In this document: positions 8,395 through 15,782 of the stretch, in pieces
How the letters are laid out: the number at the start of each line of letters is the position of its first letter
Position numbering within the stretch: the first letter of the stretch is position 1
Source: Thiohalobacter thiocyanaticus
Lineage (GTDB): Bacteria; Pseudomonadota; Gammaproteobacteria; Thiohalobacterales; Thiohalobacteraceae
NCBI RefSeq assembly: GCF_002356355.1
Contig: NZ_AP018052.1
Coordinates: forward strand, 1,550,001 to 1,614,000
Direction of reading: 5' to 3'
Length of the DNA stretch: 64,000 bases
Position numbers and translations under genes: made by a program
The notes under the pieces: model-generated
The model's input: only the letters and a program-made list of their open reading frames with translations
Databases searched by the model: none
Told to the model about the DNA's origin: nothing

Positions 8395-8516
8395 GGAATC
8401 CGGGGACAGTATATCTATTTATAGGAATCCGGGGAAAGTATATCTATTTATAGCCATAGGCCATCCCTGGCGCATCATGAGAGTGATATGAATTGAGTAT
8501 ACTGTCCCCGGAATCC
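8395..8516. repeat. Palindromic element R7 copy 1, inserted in attC
   Basis: Left end GGAATCCGGGGACAGTATA and right end TATACTGTCCCCGGAATCC are inverted repeats with two mismatches. The left end is present twice (8395 and 8424). The core (GCCATAGGCCATCC ... GCGCATCATGAGAG) is shared with copy 2 at 10064. Ends with GGGGACAGTATA are, to my knowledge, found near REP-associated tyrosine transposases; no transposase is present here. Confidence 0.75.
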
Positions 8517-8595
8517 ATAACGAGCGGGTCAAAATCGCTCTCTTCGGTCGCTGGGACCTCGCTACTCGCTCGACCCCTTACCCAAAACGTTGGGC
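8517..8595 (+). other. Second attC-like site, ending in GTTGGGC
   Basis: ATAACGAGCGGG at the left resembles an R'' side whose first base was lost to element R7, and GTTGGGC (8589-8595) is a consensus R' (GTTRRRY). Internal GGGTC / GACCC can pair. It may be all that is left of a deleted cassette between A and B. Confidence 0.55.
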
Positions 8596-8625
8596 GCAGT
8601 TGAAACAATCTGTGAGAATTGAACG

Positions 8626-10053
8626 ATGAGACTTGAAGACTTAGGTATAACAATTAAGGATCTCGACTTCGGGGGCGTTGACGCTGAATCGGATCGCCGG
8701 TTAGCAGACTATTTCATTGATACGCCACAAGTAGACGAGGCACTGAGTTTTCGCAGCGCTCACTTCATCGGGCGAAAGGGGTCGGGAAAATCGTCAATAT
8801 TTACACAGCTTCCAAGATTGGCAGTAGAACGGTATGGGCCCGGTTGTCGGGTGAGCTTGATGACCCCCGATCAGTACGCTTGGGGCGCTCTACGTCAATA
8901 TGAAGAGAGAGGTCTGCTGCCTGAACAGGCGCACTCAAACGCTTGGAAATTTACCATTGCTGTAGATGCCGCAGCCGCGGCGCTAGAAACGCCTGTCGAC
9001 TTGCATGATGAAAATGCGCGTAAGGCTCTTGAGCAGATTCGCACCTTTGTGGCCAAAAACTTTGGAGATGACGCGCCGACGCCGACGACTACGGCACAGC
9101 GTTTGCTGAAAGGGTTGGAGGCATTCAATCTTGAGGCTTTCGGATTTGGAGTCGGCTTTGAACGATCAAAGCAGGAGATGCCCCTGACACCACAGGTTAT
9201 TGACTTGCTTCTTAATGCGGTAGAGAAAGTTTGTGGCCGGGTGGGCGTACTTGTTGCAGCAGATAGATTGGATGACTCATGGGATGGCTCCGATGTATCA
9301 CAGAGCCTTCTCATTGGATTGATGAAGGCCACAAAAGAAATCAACGACCGATTTTCTCATCGCGATGGAACGGGGCTTCACGTCGTTACTTTCCTTAGAT
9401 CAGATATCTATCAAGGGCTCCGATTTGACGACAAAGACAAACATCGAGCAGTAGAAGAGGAAATCAGTTGGAATGTTGATCTGCTTAGAGATCTAGTCAA
9501 CGCGCGATTGCCTGATGGTTTAACGGTCGATGATATATTTGAAGAGGGCGATATGCGCGGAAGTATCGCGCCATTCAACTACTTGGTGAAGCGAACTTTT
9601 CTTCGGCCTAGAGAAATAATTCAATTCTTGCAGTTGTGCCAAAAGCGCACGCCCGCAGGGGAAACTGAGATCGCAAAAGATACTATCCGCGACGCGGAAG
9701 AACTATATAGTGCTTGGAAGGTGGATGATTTGAAACAAGAATATCGCCGCGTTTTCTCCGATTTTGATGATTTGCTTGAAGCTCTTAGGCAAACTCAGCA
9801 TCGCTTCGACTCAATTGAAGAATTTTCCGCTGCGTTGAAAGAGAAGGCGCCACGATTGGTTGAATCGCATGGCGATAGAGAATTAGTGCAAAGATTATTT
9901 GATGCGTCAATCATTGGTGTTCGTATGCGTAATGCAGGTGTTGCGCGCTTCCGCTGTGAAGACCCTGATCTTCTGCTTCCCTCCACGGGCTCGGTATACA
10001 TTCATCAGTCTCTGTACAAAGGATTGAACATCAGCGAAAAGCGGGCCTCATAG
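8626..10053 (+). CDS. P-loop ATPase, Sll1717-like family (cassette B)
   Basis: A 475-residue soluble protein. Walker A GRKGSGKSS is at residues 49-57, and a Walker B-like strand VGVLVAADRLDD has Asp at about 213 and 216-217. The N-terminal DYFIDTPQVDEALS, followed by the P-loop about 20 residues later, is typical of the P-loop ATPases annotated as the Sll1717 family, whose function is not known. The rest is helical and charged with no membrane segment. The gene starts 36 bases after the attC core (TTGGGC) and is AT-rich. In such islands these ATPases often accompany defence genes, but no nuclease or other effector domain is visible in this protein. No partner gene lies in the same cassette. 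Confidence 0.65.
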   Translation: MRLEDLGITIKDLDFGGVDAESDRRLADYFIDTPQVDEALSFRSAHFIGRKGSGKSSIFTQLPRLAVERYGPGCRVSLMTPDQYAWGALRQYEERGLLPEQAHSNAWKFTIAVDAAAAALETPVDLHDENARKALEQIRTFVAKNFGDDAPTPTTTAQRLLKGLEAFNLEAFGFGVGFERSKQEMPLTPQVIDLLLNAVEKVCGRVGVLVAADRLDDSWDGSDVSQSLLIGLMKATKEINDRFSHRDGTGLHVVTFLRSDIYQGLRFDDKDKHRAVEEEISWNVDLLRDLVNARLPDGLTVDDIFEEGDMRGSIAPFNYLVKRTFLRPREIIQFLQLCQKRTPAGETEIAKDTIRDAEELYSAWKVDDLKQEYRRVFSDFDDLLEALRQTQHRFDSIEEFSAALKEKAPRLVESHGDRELVQRLFDASIIGVRMRNAGVARFRCEDPDLLLPSTGSVYIHQSLYKGLNISEKRAS

Positions 10054-10063
10054 GAGTCCAGAT

Positions 10064-10155
10064 GAGTCCAGGGACAGTATACCTATTTATAGCCATAGGC
10101 CATCCCTAGCGCATCATGAGAGTGATATGAATTGAGTATACTGTCCCCGGAATCC
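10064..10155. repeat. Palindromic element R7 copy 2
   Basis: The same core and right end (TATACTGTCCCCGGAATCC) as copy 1, in the same orientation. It has a single, more diverged left end (AGTCCAGGGACAGTATA). It starts about ten bases after the ATPase stop, exactly where R'' of cassette B (expected GCCCAAC) should be. Confidence 0.75.
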
Positions 10156-10178
10156 CACACTTAGCTCAGCCGTTATAC
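10156..10178 (+). other. 3' remnant of cassette B attC with core GTTATAC
   Basis: About 16 bases of attC arm followed by GTTATAC (10172-10178). The core is exactly complementary to GTATAAC at 12021, so it marks the start of cassette C. The R''/L'' half of this site is missing and is occupied by element R7. Confidence 0.65.
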
Positions 10179-10196
10179 AAAAGAAGACAAGGAGCT

Positions 10197-12017
10197 ATGA
10201 GAATAAAGTCAATCCATGCGCAAAACACTCAGCCCGTCGAGTTATTCGCCGTCAATGATTTGTCTGATCTTGTCGTAATCGCCGGCCCAAACGGCATTGG
10301 TAAGACGAGATTAATTTCCGCATTTATTGCTTTTTTTCAAAACCCCAATGCAGGACAAATAAAATTTGAAATTCAATCTACATCAAAAGCTGAAGAAGAG
10401 GCATGGGGTAAGCGCTCTTTAAATACAGAAAATGCGCAAGATTCAAATTTACTTCGAACAACGCTGCAACAAAATCGTAGGCGTCGAAATTTTAGCGGAA
10501 GCGTTCTATATTACGAAAGTAACAGAACCATACAGAATATTAAGCCATTGTCCTTTCAGTGGGAAATGGCCGACCCCTGGGAAGAACAAGTATCGTGGAA
10601 TTTCGGATTCGGTGGCTTAGCAGGAAGGTTTCAAGACACGCTGCACGCAATCTTCAAAAAGATACAAAACCAAAAAACTTCAATCGCAAATCGAGCCATT
10701 AGCCTGAGGCAACAGGGGCATGATTCGATGAATCTGGAATTCTCAGATCCGTTAGAGCCGTTTAGAGATGCGTTTTCAAAGCTCTTGGGGCCGAAGGAAC
10801 TAGTCAGGGCAGATCTACAAGCCAACACCCTTAGATTTAGACACAACGATGTCGAGTATGGCATTAACGCATTGTCGTCCGGTGAGCGTGAAGTTTTGAA
10901 TATCGCTTTTGACTTTCTTCTCAGAAGACCGTCAGATTGCATAATATTTTTTGATGAACCTGAGCTTCATCTACATCCCGAGCTATCAACGAAGCTAATA
11001 AGCACGTTGAAAAGCATAGGGGAGAATAATCAGTTTATATTGTGTTCTCATTCTCCAGATATTATCTCATCATCTTTAGATGATACGGTCATATTTTTAA
11101 CACCTAAAAAGGAAGGTCAAGAGAACCAAGCCGTGTTATTAAAGGCGGATGATGAATCAACTGAAGCATTGAACCGACTTGGTCATTCTATCGGCGTTGT
11201 TTCATTAGGTAAGAAAATCGTTTTGATTGAGGGGACAGACGGTAGCTTAGATAAGCAAGCGTATTCCCACATTTTAAAAAATCGCTTTCCGAATCTTGTC
11301 TTACTGCCTAGTGGCGGGAAGGGTAATCTCAGCGCGTTCGACAAAGTGGCGGATTCTGTACTAAATAAGACACTTTGGGGGATCGACTTTTATATGCTGG
11401 CTGACCGTGACAGCATTGTTAACAGTGACGAGTTCGAAGAGAGAGCGCCAGGCAGGTTTAGAACGCTTTCGAAATATCATCTCGAAAACTACTTTCTCGA
11501 CTCGGATGTGCTGGCTGCTGTATTCACCAAGATGGAACCGTCAAATTCTTGGTTATGCGATCCTGTTGCAATAGAGTCAAGGCTCACTGAAATAGCTTTA
11601 AATCATCTCCCGTATGCAGCCACCCTGATTGTCGCAAACGAAAGAAGAAGGATGGCTGGGAATGTCGATATCATGGTCAAAGGTTGCCAAGGAAAGAGCA
11701 AAGATGACTTAATTCAATTTATCCGCGATAAAAGTAATGTAGAAACCATCCGAATCAATGAAGCTCTAAACGGAGATTCACTCGCAGATCACTTGTCCGA
11801 AGTGTTTGATCAGCTAGAAAAGTCAGTTAATGATGGCTCTCAAGCATGGAAGTCAGATATCCCAGGAAAAGCCATCTTTAAAACATTTTGCAGCCAAGCA
11901 AGCATGCCGTCTGGGCGGCTGAAAACTCTTTACATTCAACAAACGGAGGAAATGGATAACAACCCATTTGAAGAACTCGTTGATTTATTTAAGGGGTTTG
12001 CAGAACATGAAGCCTAA
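10197..12017 (+). CDS. AAA/ABC-type ATPase fused to TOPRIM (DUF4435-like) domain; candidate merged PARIS protein
   Basis: A 606-residue soluble protein. The ATPase half has Walker A GPNGIGKT (residues 30-37), an ABC-type signature ALSSGEREVLNIAF (about 223-236), Walker B CIIFFDEPELHLHPE (about 247-261) and a switch His in LCSHSPDIISS (about 283). The second half opens with IVLIEGTDG (acidic residue Glu345), continues to LLPSGGKGN, and has an Asp pair in LADRDS (Asp403, Asp405). Glu plus DxD is the TOPRIM metal site. ATPase plus TOPRIM occurs in OLD nucleases, Gabija GajA and PARIS, where AriA and AriB (DUF4435) can be fused. No helicase gene follows, which argues against Gabija. The anti-phage role is inferred. 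It starts 25 bases after the attC core. Confidence 0.72.
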   Translation: MRIKSIHAQNTQPVELFAVNDLSDLVVIAGPNGIGKTRLISAFIAFFQNPNAGQIKFEIQSTSKAEEEAWGKRSLNTENAQDSNLLRTTLQQNRRRRNFSGSVLYYESNRTIQNIKPLSFQWEMADPWEEQVSWNFGFGGLAGRFQDTLHAIFKKIQNQKTSIANRAISLRQQGHDSMNLEFSDPLEPFRDAFSKLLGPKELVRADLQANTLRFRHNDVEYGINALSSGEREVLNIAFDFLLRRPSDCIIFFDEPELHLHPELSTKLISTLKSIGENNQFILCSHSPDIISSSLDDTVIFLTPKKEGQENQAVLLKADDESTEALNRLGHSIGVVSLGKKIVLIEGTDGSLDKQAYSHILKNRFPNLVLLPSGGKGNLSAFDKVADSVLNKTLWGIDFYMLADRDSIVNSDEFEERAPGRFRTLSKYHLENYFLDSDVLAAVFTKMEPSNSWLCDPVAIESRLTEIALNHLPYAATLIVANERRRMAGNVDIMVKGCQGKSKDDLIQFIRDKSNVETIRINEALNGDSLADHLSEVFDQLEKSVNDGSQAWKSDIPGKAIFKTFCSQASMPSGRLKTLYIQQTEEMDNNPFEELVDLFKGFAEHEA

Positions 12018-12020
12018 TGT

Positions 12021-12101
12021 GTATAACAAGCCCGTAAACTCGGACGTATTTTTCGCTCGCTACGCTCACTGCAAATACGCCGGTTACGGCTGGCGTTAAT
12101 G
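12021..12101 (+). other. Complete attC site of cassette C
   Basis: R'' is GTATAAC (12021-12027) and R' is GTTAATG (12095-12101). Inner arms pair CCGTAA (12032) with TTACGG (12084), CGG with CCG, and CGTATTT (12045) with AAATACG (12073). An A at 12044 and a few others are left unpaired on one strand, the hallmark of an attC hairpin. The loop is about 21 bases. Confidence 0.78.
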
Positions 12102-12315
12102 TTCGCACCAGGTCGGTGGCTGAACTCTCGTTGGTACTATCTTTCACGCTTGAACTCAATTATACTCCCGGCACGTAGCGCCATCCGGTCGGCGCATAGC
12201 TTCGCGGCCGTCTCCCTCCCCGAAAGACTTATCCTCGAACATTCAACCCAATCATGACTCCACCCTGACCGGCCCCGCGGAACCTGCGGGTAGGCTGGAC
12301 CTGGAGCAGATAAAT
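12102..12315. other. Gap after the cassette array, leader of rhlE
   Basis: No gene seen. A -10-like TATACT lies at 12161-12166 without a convincing -35. The start of rhlE is supported by GGAG about nine bases before ATG 12316. Base composition returns from AT-rich to GC-rich in this stretch. Confidence 0.4.
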
Positions 12316-13629
12316 ATGTCATTTGAGACCCTCGGCCTCATGGCCGAACTCCTGCGTGCCATCGATTCGCAGGGCTATACCACCCCGACCCCCATCCAGC
12401 GCCAGGCGGTGCCGGTGATATTGGAAGGCCGCGATGTGCTGGCCGGCGCCCAGACCGGCACCGGCAAGACCGCTGCCTTCACGCTGCCCATGCTGCAGCT
12501 GCTCAGCCAGCGGCCGCGCAAGGGCAGGGCGCCGCGCGCCCTGGTGCTCACTCCCACCCGGGAGCTGGCGGCGCAGGTCGGTGAGAGCGTGGAAACCTAC
12601 GGTGCACACCTGAAGCTGCGCTCCGCCATCATCTTCGGCGGGGTGGGGATCAATCCGCAGATCGAGGCCCTGAAGCGCGGCGTCGACATCCTGGTCGCCA
12701 CGCCGGGCCGGTTGCTGGATCATGCCGGCCAGGGCACGGTGGATCTGTCCGCGATTGAGATCCTGGTGCTGGACGAGGCCGACCGCATGCTGGACATGGG
12801 CTTCATCCACGACATCCGCCGGGTGATGAAGCTGCTGCCGAACAAGCGTCAGAACCTGCTGTTCTCTGCCACCTACTCCAACGAGATCAAGCGTCTGGCC
12901 GACGGCCTGCTGCACCGGCCGGCCCTGATCGAGGTGGCGCGGCGCAATACGGCCGCCGAGACCGTCACCCAGCATGTGTATCGGGTCGACAAGGACGCCA
13001 AGCGCGATCTGCTGATCCACCTCATCGATGCCGGGCAGTGGTCCCAGGTGCTGGTGTTCACCCGTACCAAGCACGGCGCCAACCGTCTGGCCGAGCAACT
13101 CAATCGGGCCGACATCGAAGCGGCCGCCATCCATGGCAACAAGAGCCAGAGTGCCCGCACCCGGGCCCTGGCCGGGTTCAAGGACGGCAGCGTGCGGGTG
13201 CTGGTGGCGACCGACATCGCCGCCCGCGGCCTGGACATCGACCGCCTGCCGCATGTGGTGAATTACGAACTGCCCAATGTGCCGGAAGACTATGTGCACC
13301 GTATCGGCCGTACCGGTCGGGCCGGTGAGGAGGGCGCGGCGATTTCACTGGTCGGCGCCGATGAAGCCAAGCTGCTCAAGGATATCGAGCGGGTTCTGAA
13401 CAAGACCATCCCGGTGCTGCCCATGCCGACGTTCGAGCCGAAGGTGCTGAAAGCGGCCCCCCGACCGGAGCAGAGGTCCAGGGCCACTCCCGGCAATAAG
13501 TCGAAGGTGAAGAAGAAGCCGGCCATCAGCCGTAACGCCGGGTCCCGTGCCGGTGACAAGCCGGCGGACGGCCAGCGCAAGCGGCGCCGGCGCAATCGCC
13601 CGTCCCAGTCCCCCGGCGCTGCCCGGTAA
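12316..13629 (+). CDS. rhlE: DEAD-box RNA helicase, RhlE type
   Basis: An ATP-dependent RNA helicase acting in ribosome assembly and RNA turnover. The 437 residues show all DEAD-box motifs in order: Q motif [10 protein letters not shown], motif [55 protein letters not shown] and [11 protein letters not shown] basic, Pro/Lys/Arg-rich tail of about 70 residues follows, as in RhlE proteins of gammaproteobacteria. The N-terminal FETLGL and length fit RhlE better than CsdA or SrmB. It is a backbone gene directly downstream of the cassette island. Confidence 0.9.
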   Translation: MSFETLGLMAELLRAIDSQGYTTPTPIQRQAVPVILEGRDVLAGAQTGTGKTAAFTLPMLQLLSQRPRKGRAPRALVLTPTRELAAQVGESVETYGAHLKLRSAIIFGGVGINPQIEALKRGVDILVATPGRLLDHAGQGTVDLSAIEILVLDEADRMLDMGFIHDIRRVMKLLPNKRQNLLFSATYSNEIKRLADGLLHRPALIEVARRNTAAETVTQHVYRVDKDAKRDLLIHLIDAGQWSQVLVFTRTKHGANRLAEQLNRADIEAAAIHGNKSQSARTRALAGFKDGSVRVLVATDIAARGLDIDRLPHVVNYELPNVPEDYVHRIGRTGRAGEEGAAISLVGADEAKLLKDIERVLNKTIPVLPMPTFEPKVLKAAPRPEQRSRATPGNKSKVKKKPAISRNAGSRAGDKPADGQRKRRRRNRPSQSPGAAR

Positions 13630-13644
13630 CAGTCTTTCCGCCCC

Positions 13645-14322
13645 GTGCGCCCCTGGACCCTGCTCGACACTGCGCAAATCCCCGGCAACGGCGGCGAGTT
13701 GCAGCTGTATCAGCGCGGCGATGAATTCTCCATCAAGCTGGTGGGGCGGGGCGAGTTGATGAGCAGCCGCGTCCATGGCTCGGAGGAGGCGCTGGCGGCG
13801 CAGACCTGCGCACGACTGGCGGACAGCCAGCGGGCACAGGTGCTGATCGGCGGGCTGGGTATGGGGTTTACCCTGGCCGCGGCGCTGCAGGCGTTGGGCG
13901 CGCAGTCACGGGTCGTGGTCGCGGAACTCGTCCCGGCGGTGGTGGCCTGGAACCGCGGCCCGCTGGCGCATCTGGCCGGGCATCCACTGGACGATGCGCG
14001 GGTGCGTGTGCAGGAGGGCGATATCGCCCGGCTGCTGCAGGCCGGGCCCCGGGCCTGGGATGCCATCCTGCTGGATGTGGACAATGGCCCCGAGGGCCTG
14101 ACCCGTCGGGAGAACGACTGGCTCTACGACACGGAGGGGCTGACGGCGGCCTGTGCTGCATTGCGCCCCGGCGGTGTGCTGGCCGTGTGGTCGGCCGGCC
14201 AGGCGCCGGAGTTTCTGCCGCGGCTGCGCAAGGTGGGCTTCGAGGCGGAGGAGGTACGGGTGCGCGCCCATGGCGCGAAGGGGGCACGCCACGTCCTCTG
14301 GTTCGGCCGGCGGGTGGATTGA
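13645..14322 (+). CDS. Spermidine synthase-like / SAM-dependent methyltransferase-fold protein
   Basis: A 225-residue protein starting at GTG 13645. It has a nucleotide-binding Rossmann motif VLIGGLGMGFTLAAAL (about 68-83), an acidic residue after the next strand (VVVAELVP), and AILLDVDNGPEGL near 135-147, as in the spermidine synthase/MnmC2-like fold. The N-terminal SSRVHGSEEALA also recalls polyamine synthases. The substrate is not clear, and many such proteins are annotated only as methyltransferase-like. It lies 15 bases after rhlE, so the two may be co-transcribed. Confidence 0.7.
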   Translation: MRPWTLLDTAQIPGNGGELQLYQRGDEFSIKLVGRGELMSSRVHGSEEALAAQTCARLADSQRAQVLIGGLGMGFTLAAALQALGAQSRVVVAELVPAVVAWNRGPLAHLAGHPLDDARVRVQEGDIARLLQAGPRAWDAILLDVDNGPEGLTRRENDWLYDTEGLTAACAALRPGGVLAVWSAGQAPEFLPRLRKVGFEAEEVRVRAHGAKGARHVLWFGRRVD

Positions 14323-14383
14323 TCCGCCCACCGCTCGGATATACTTGCACATACATGAATCAGGCAATACAGAGGCAGGACCG

Positions 14384-14932
14384 ATGGGCAATTCATTCGG
14401 CGATCAGTTGCTCAAGGCCGGGCTGGTGGACAAGTCCCGGCTGGAAAAGGCGAACAAGTCCAAACGCAAGCAGCAGAAGCTGAAACAGAAGCAGAAGGTC
14501 GAGGTGGTCGACGAGGCCGCCGTGGCCGCCGGGGCGGCGCGCAAGGCCGCGGCGGAGGCGGCGGAACGCGATCGTGAGCTCAATCGCCAGCGCAAGGCGG
14601 CCGCCGAGCGCCGGGCGATCCAGGCCCAGGTCCGCCAACTGGTGGATCAGAACCGGCTGGCGGATGCCGAGGGGGAGGTTGCCTACAACTTCCAGGACGG
14701 TACCCTGATCAAGACCCTGCATGTCACCGAGACCGTCCGCGACCGGCTGGCGCGCGGCCAGCTGGTCATCGTCCGCTTCGACGCGGGCTACGCGCTGGTC
14801 TCCGCGGGGGTGGCGGAGAAGATCGGGCAGCGCGATGCCGCCTGCATCGTCAGCCGGGCCGGGGACCGGCCGCAGGAGGACGCCGACGACCCCTATGCGG
14901 AGTACCAGGTGCCCGATGACCTGATGTGGTAG
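14384..14932 (+). CDS. DUF2058 family protein (YaiL-like)
   Basis: A 182-residue cytoplasmic protein of unknown function. The N-terminus MGNSFGDQLLKAGLVDKSRL and the long Lys/Gln/Ala-rich helix that follows (KSKRKQQKLKQKQK) are characteristic of DUF2058, as is the C-terminal part with YNFQDGTLIKTLHVTE and YAEYQVPDDLMW. ATG 14384 is chosen because homology begins there; the frame is open further upstream. The function is not established, and the basic helix could bind nucleic acid. Confidence 0.82.
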   Translation: MGNSFGDQLLKAGLVDKSRLEKANKSKRKQQKLKQKQKVEVVDEAAVAAGAARKAAAEAAERDRELNRQRKAAAERRAIQAQVRQLVDQNRLADAEGEVAYNFQDGTLIKTLHVTETVRDRLARGQLVIVRFDAGYALVSAGVAEKIGQRDAACIVSRAGDRPQEDADDPYAEYQVPDDLMW

Positions 14933-15170
14933 CGCTCAGTCCGGGAGCACCGTCCCGGGCCCTGATCACCTGAAATTCCGACTGCAACCTGCCCGCAACG
15001 CGGGCACCGGGTGCAACCGTCCCATTTGCTTCCCCGCTCATTCCACTTCCATTGATCCGGTGCCGGGAAACCGGCTGGAGGCGCGACGGAATAACGTCAA
15101 GTCTCTGTCGACCCCGGATTTTCCATTTCCAACCAATTGAATATAAATAACTAATTTTTCTTCCTGGCCG

Positions 15171-15186
15171 TGGCACAGGACTTGCT
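15171..15186 (+). promoter_or_regulatory. Sigma-54 promoter of the fliL operon
   Basis: TGGCAC (15171-15176), AGGAC, TTGCT (15182-15186): a near-perfect -24/-12 pair 38 bases before fliL, preceded by an AT-rich stretch. It most likely drives fliL to flhB under a FleQ-type activator. The rest of the gap 14933-15170 holds nothing recognisable. Confidence 0.88.
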
Positions 15187-15224
15187 TTTGCCTGTGCAGA
15201 CATTCACAGGCACAAGGTACCGGC

Positions 15225-15773
15225 ATGGCAGAAGAAGATCTCGATCTGGACGTGGATACCGCGGAGGCGGAATCCGGCGGCGGGCTGAAAATCGTCATCA
15301 TCGCCGCTGTCGTGGTGCTGCTGCTCTCCAGTGCCGTGCTGGCCGGACTCTATTTCATGGGCATGCTGGGCGGGAGCGAGTCGGCCGCCGGACAGCCGGC
15401 GGCCGCCGCAGAAGGGGCCGCGGCCGAAACCGCCGCGCCTGCAACCAGCGGCGGCCCGCTCATCTACCAGCCGCTGGAACCTCCCTTCGTCGTGAATTTC
15501 GGCCGTGAAGCCGACGTGCGCTTCATGCAGATCACCATTCAGGTGGCCGACCGCGATCCGGCCGTGATCGAGCGGATCAAGGAACACAACCCGGCCATCC
15601 GCAATGGCCTGGTGATGCTGTTCAGCAGCCAGGATCCCGAGGTGCTCAATACCCGTGAGGGCAAGGAGCAGCTGCGCCAGGACGCGCTGGAGGAAGTGCG
15701 CAGCGTGCTCGAGCAGATGACCGGCCGGGGTCGGCTGGAAAATCTGTACTTCACCAGCTTTGTCATGCAATAG
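15225..15773 (+). CDS. fliL: FliL, flagellar basal body-associated protein
   Basis: FliL is an inner-membrane protein that surrounds stator units and supports torque. The 182 residues have a short acidic cytoplasmic N-terminus, one membrane segment (about 25-50, with IVIIAAVVVLLLSSAVLAG), an Ala-rich linker (about 52-75), and the periplasmic FliL domain beginning LIYQPLEPPFVVNF, ending in NLYFTSFVMQ. Length and ending are typical. It is the first gene after the sigma-54 promoter and lies nine bases before fliM. Confidence 0.94.
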   Translation: MAEEDLDLDVDTAEAESGGGLKIVIIAAVVVLLLSSAVLAGLYFMGMLGGSESAAGQPAAAAEGAAAETAAPATSGGPLIYQPLEPPFVVNFGREADVRFMQITIQVADRDPAVIERIKEHNPAIRNGLVMLFSSQDPEVLNTREGKEQLRQDALEEVRSVLEQMTGRGRLENLYFTSFVMQ

Positions 15774-15782
15774 GGGTACTGC

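Larger units (their letters stand above)
7283..12101 (+). mobile_element. Integrase-less integron cassette array (CALIN), low-GC island
   Basis: This AT-rich block lies between the GGDEF-EAL gene and rhlE. Core sites occur at 7531 (GTTATGC), 8589 (GTTGGGC), 10172 (GTTATAC) and 12095 (GTTAATG). Cassette A starts TTATGC and its R'' is GCATAAC (8351). Cassette C starts TTATAC and its R'' is GTATAAC (12021). These are exact complements, as integron cassettes require. Cassette B starts TTGGGC, but its own attC has lost its R'' side. All genes point the same way with short leaders of about 25-35 bases. No integrase gene and no recognisable attI are in the window, so this is called a cassette cluster without integrase. 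Cassettes are unusually long (about 1.06, 1.58 and 1.92 kb). Confidence 0.8.

Noticed and set aside
10197-12017. Gabija (GajA-GajB) system
   Set aside because: ATPase plus TOPRIM fits GajA in outline, but no UvrD-like helicase gene (GajB) follows; the next gene is a backbone DEAD-box helicase outside the cassette.
12021-12101. A simple rho-independent terminator after the ATPase gene
   Set aside because: There is no T-run after the stem, and the unpaired extra bases and matching core sequences fit attC better.
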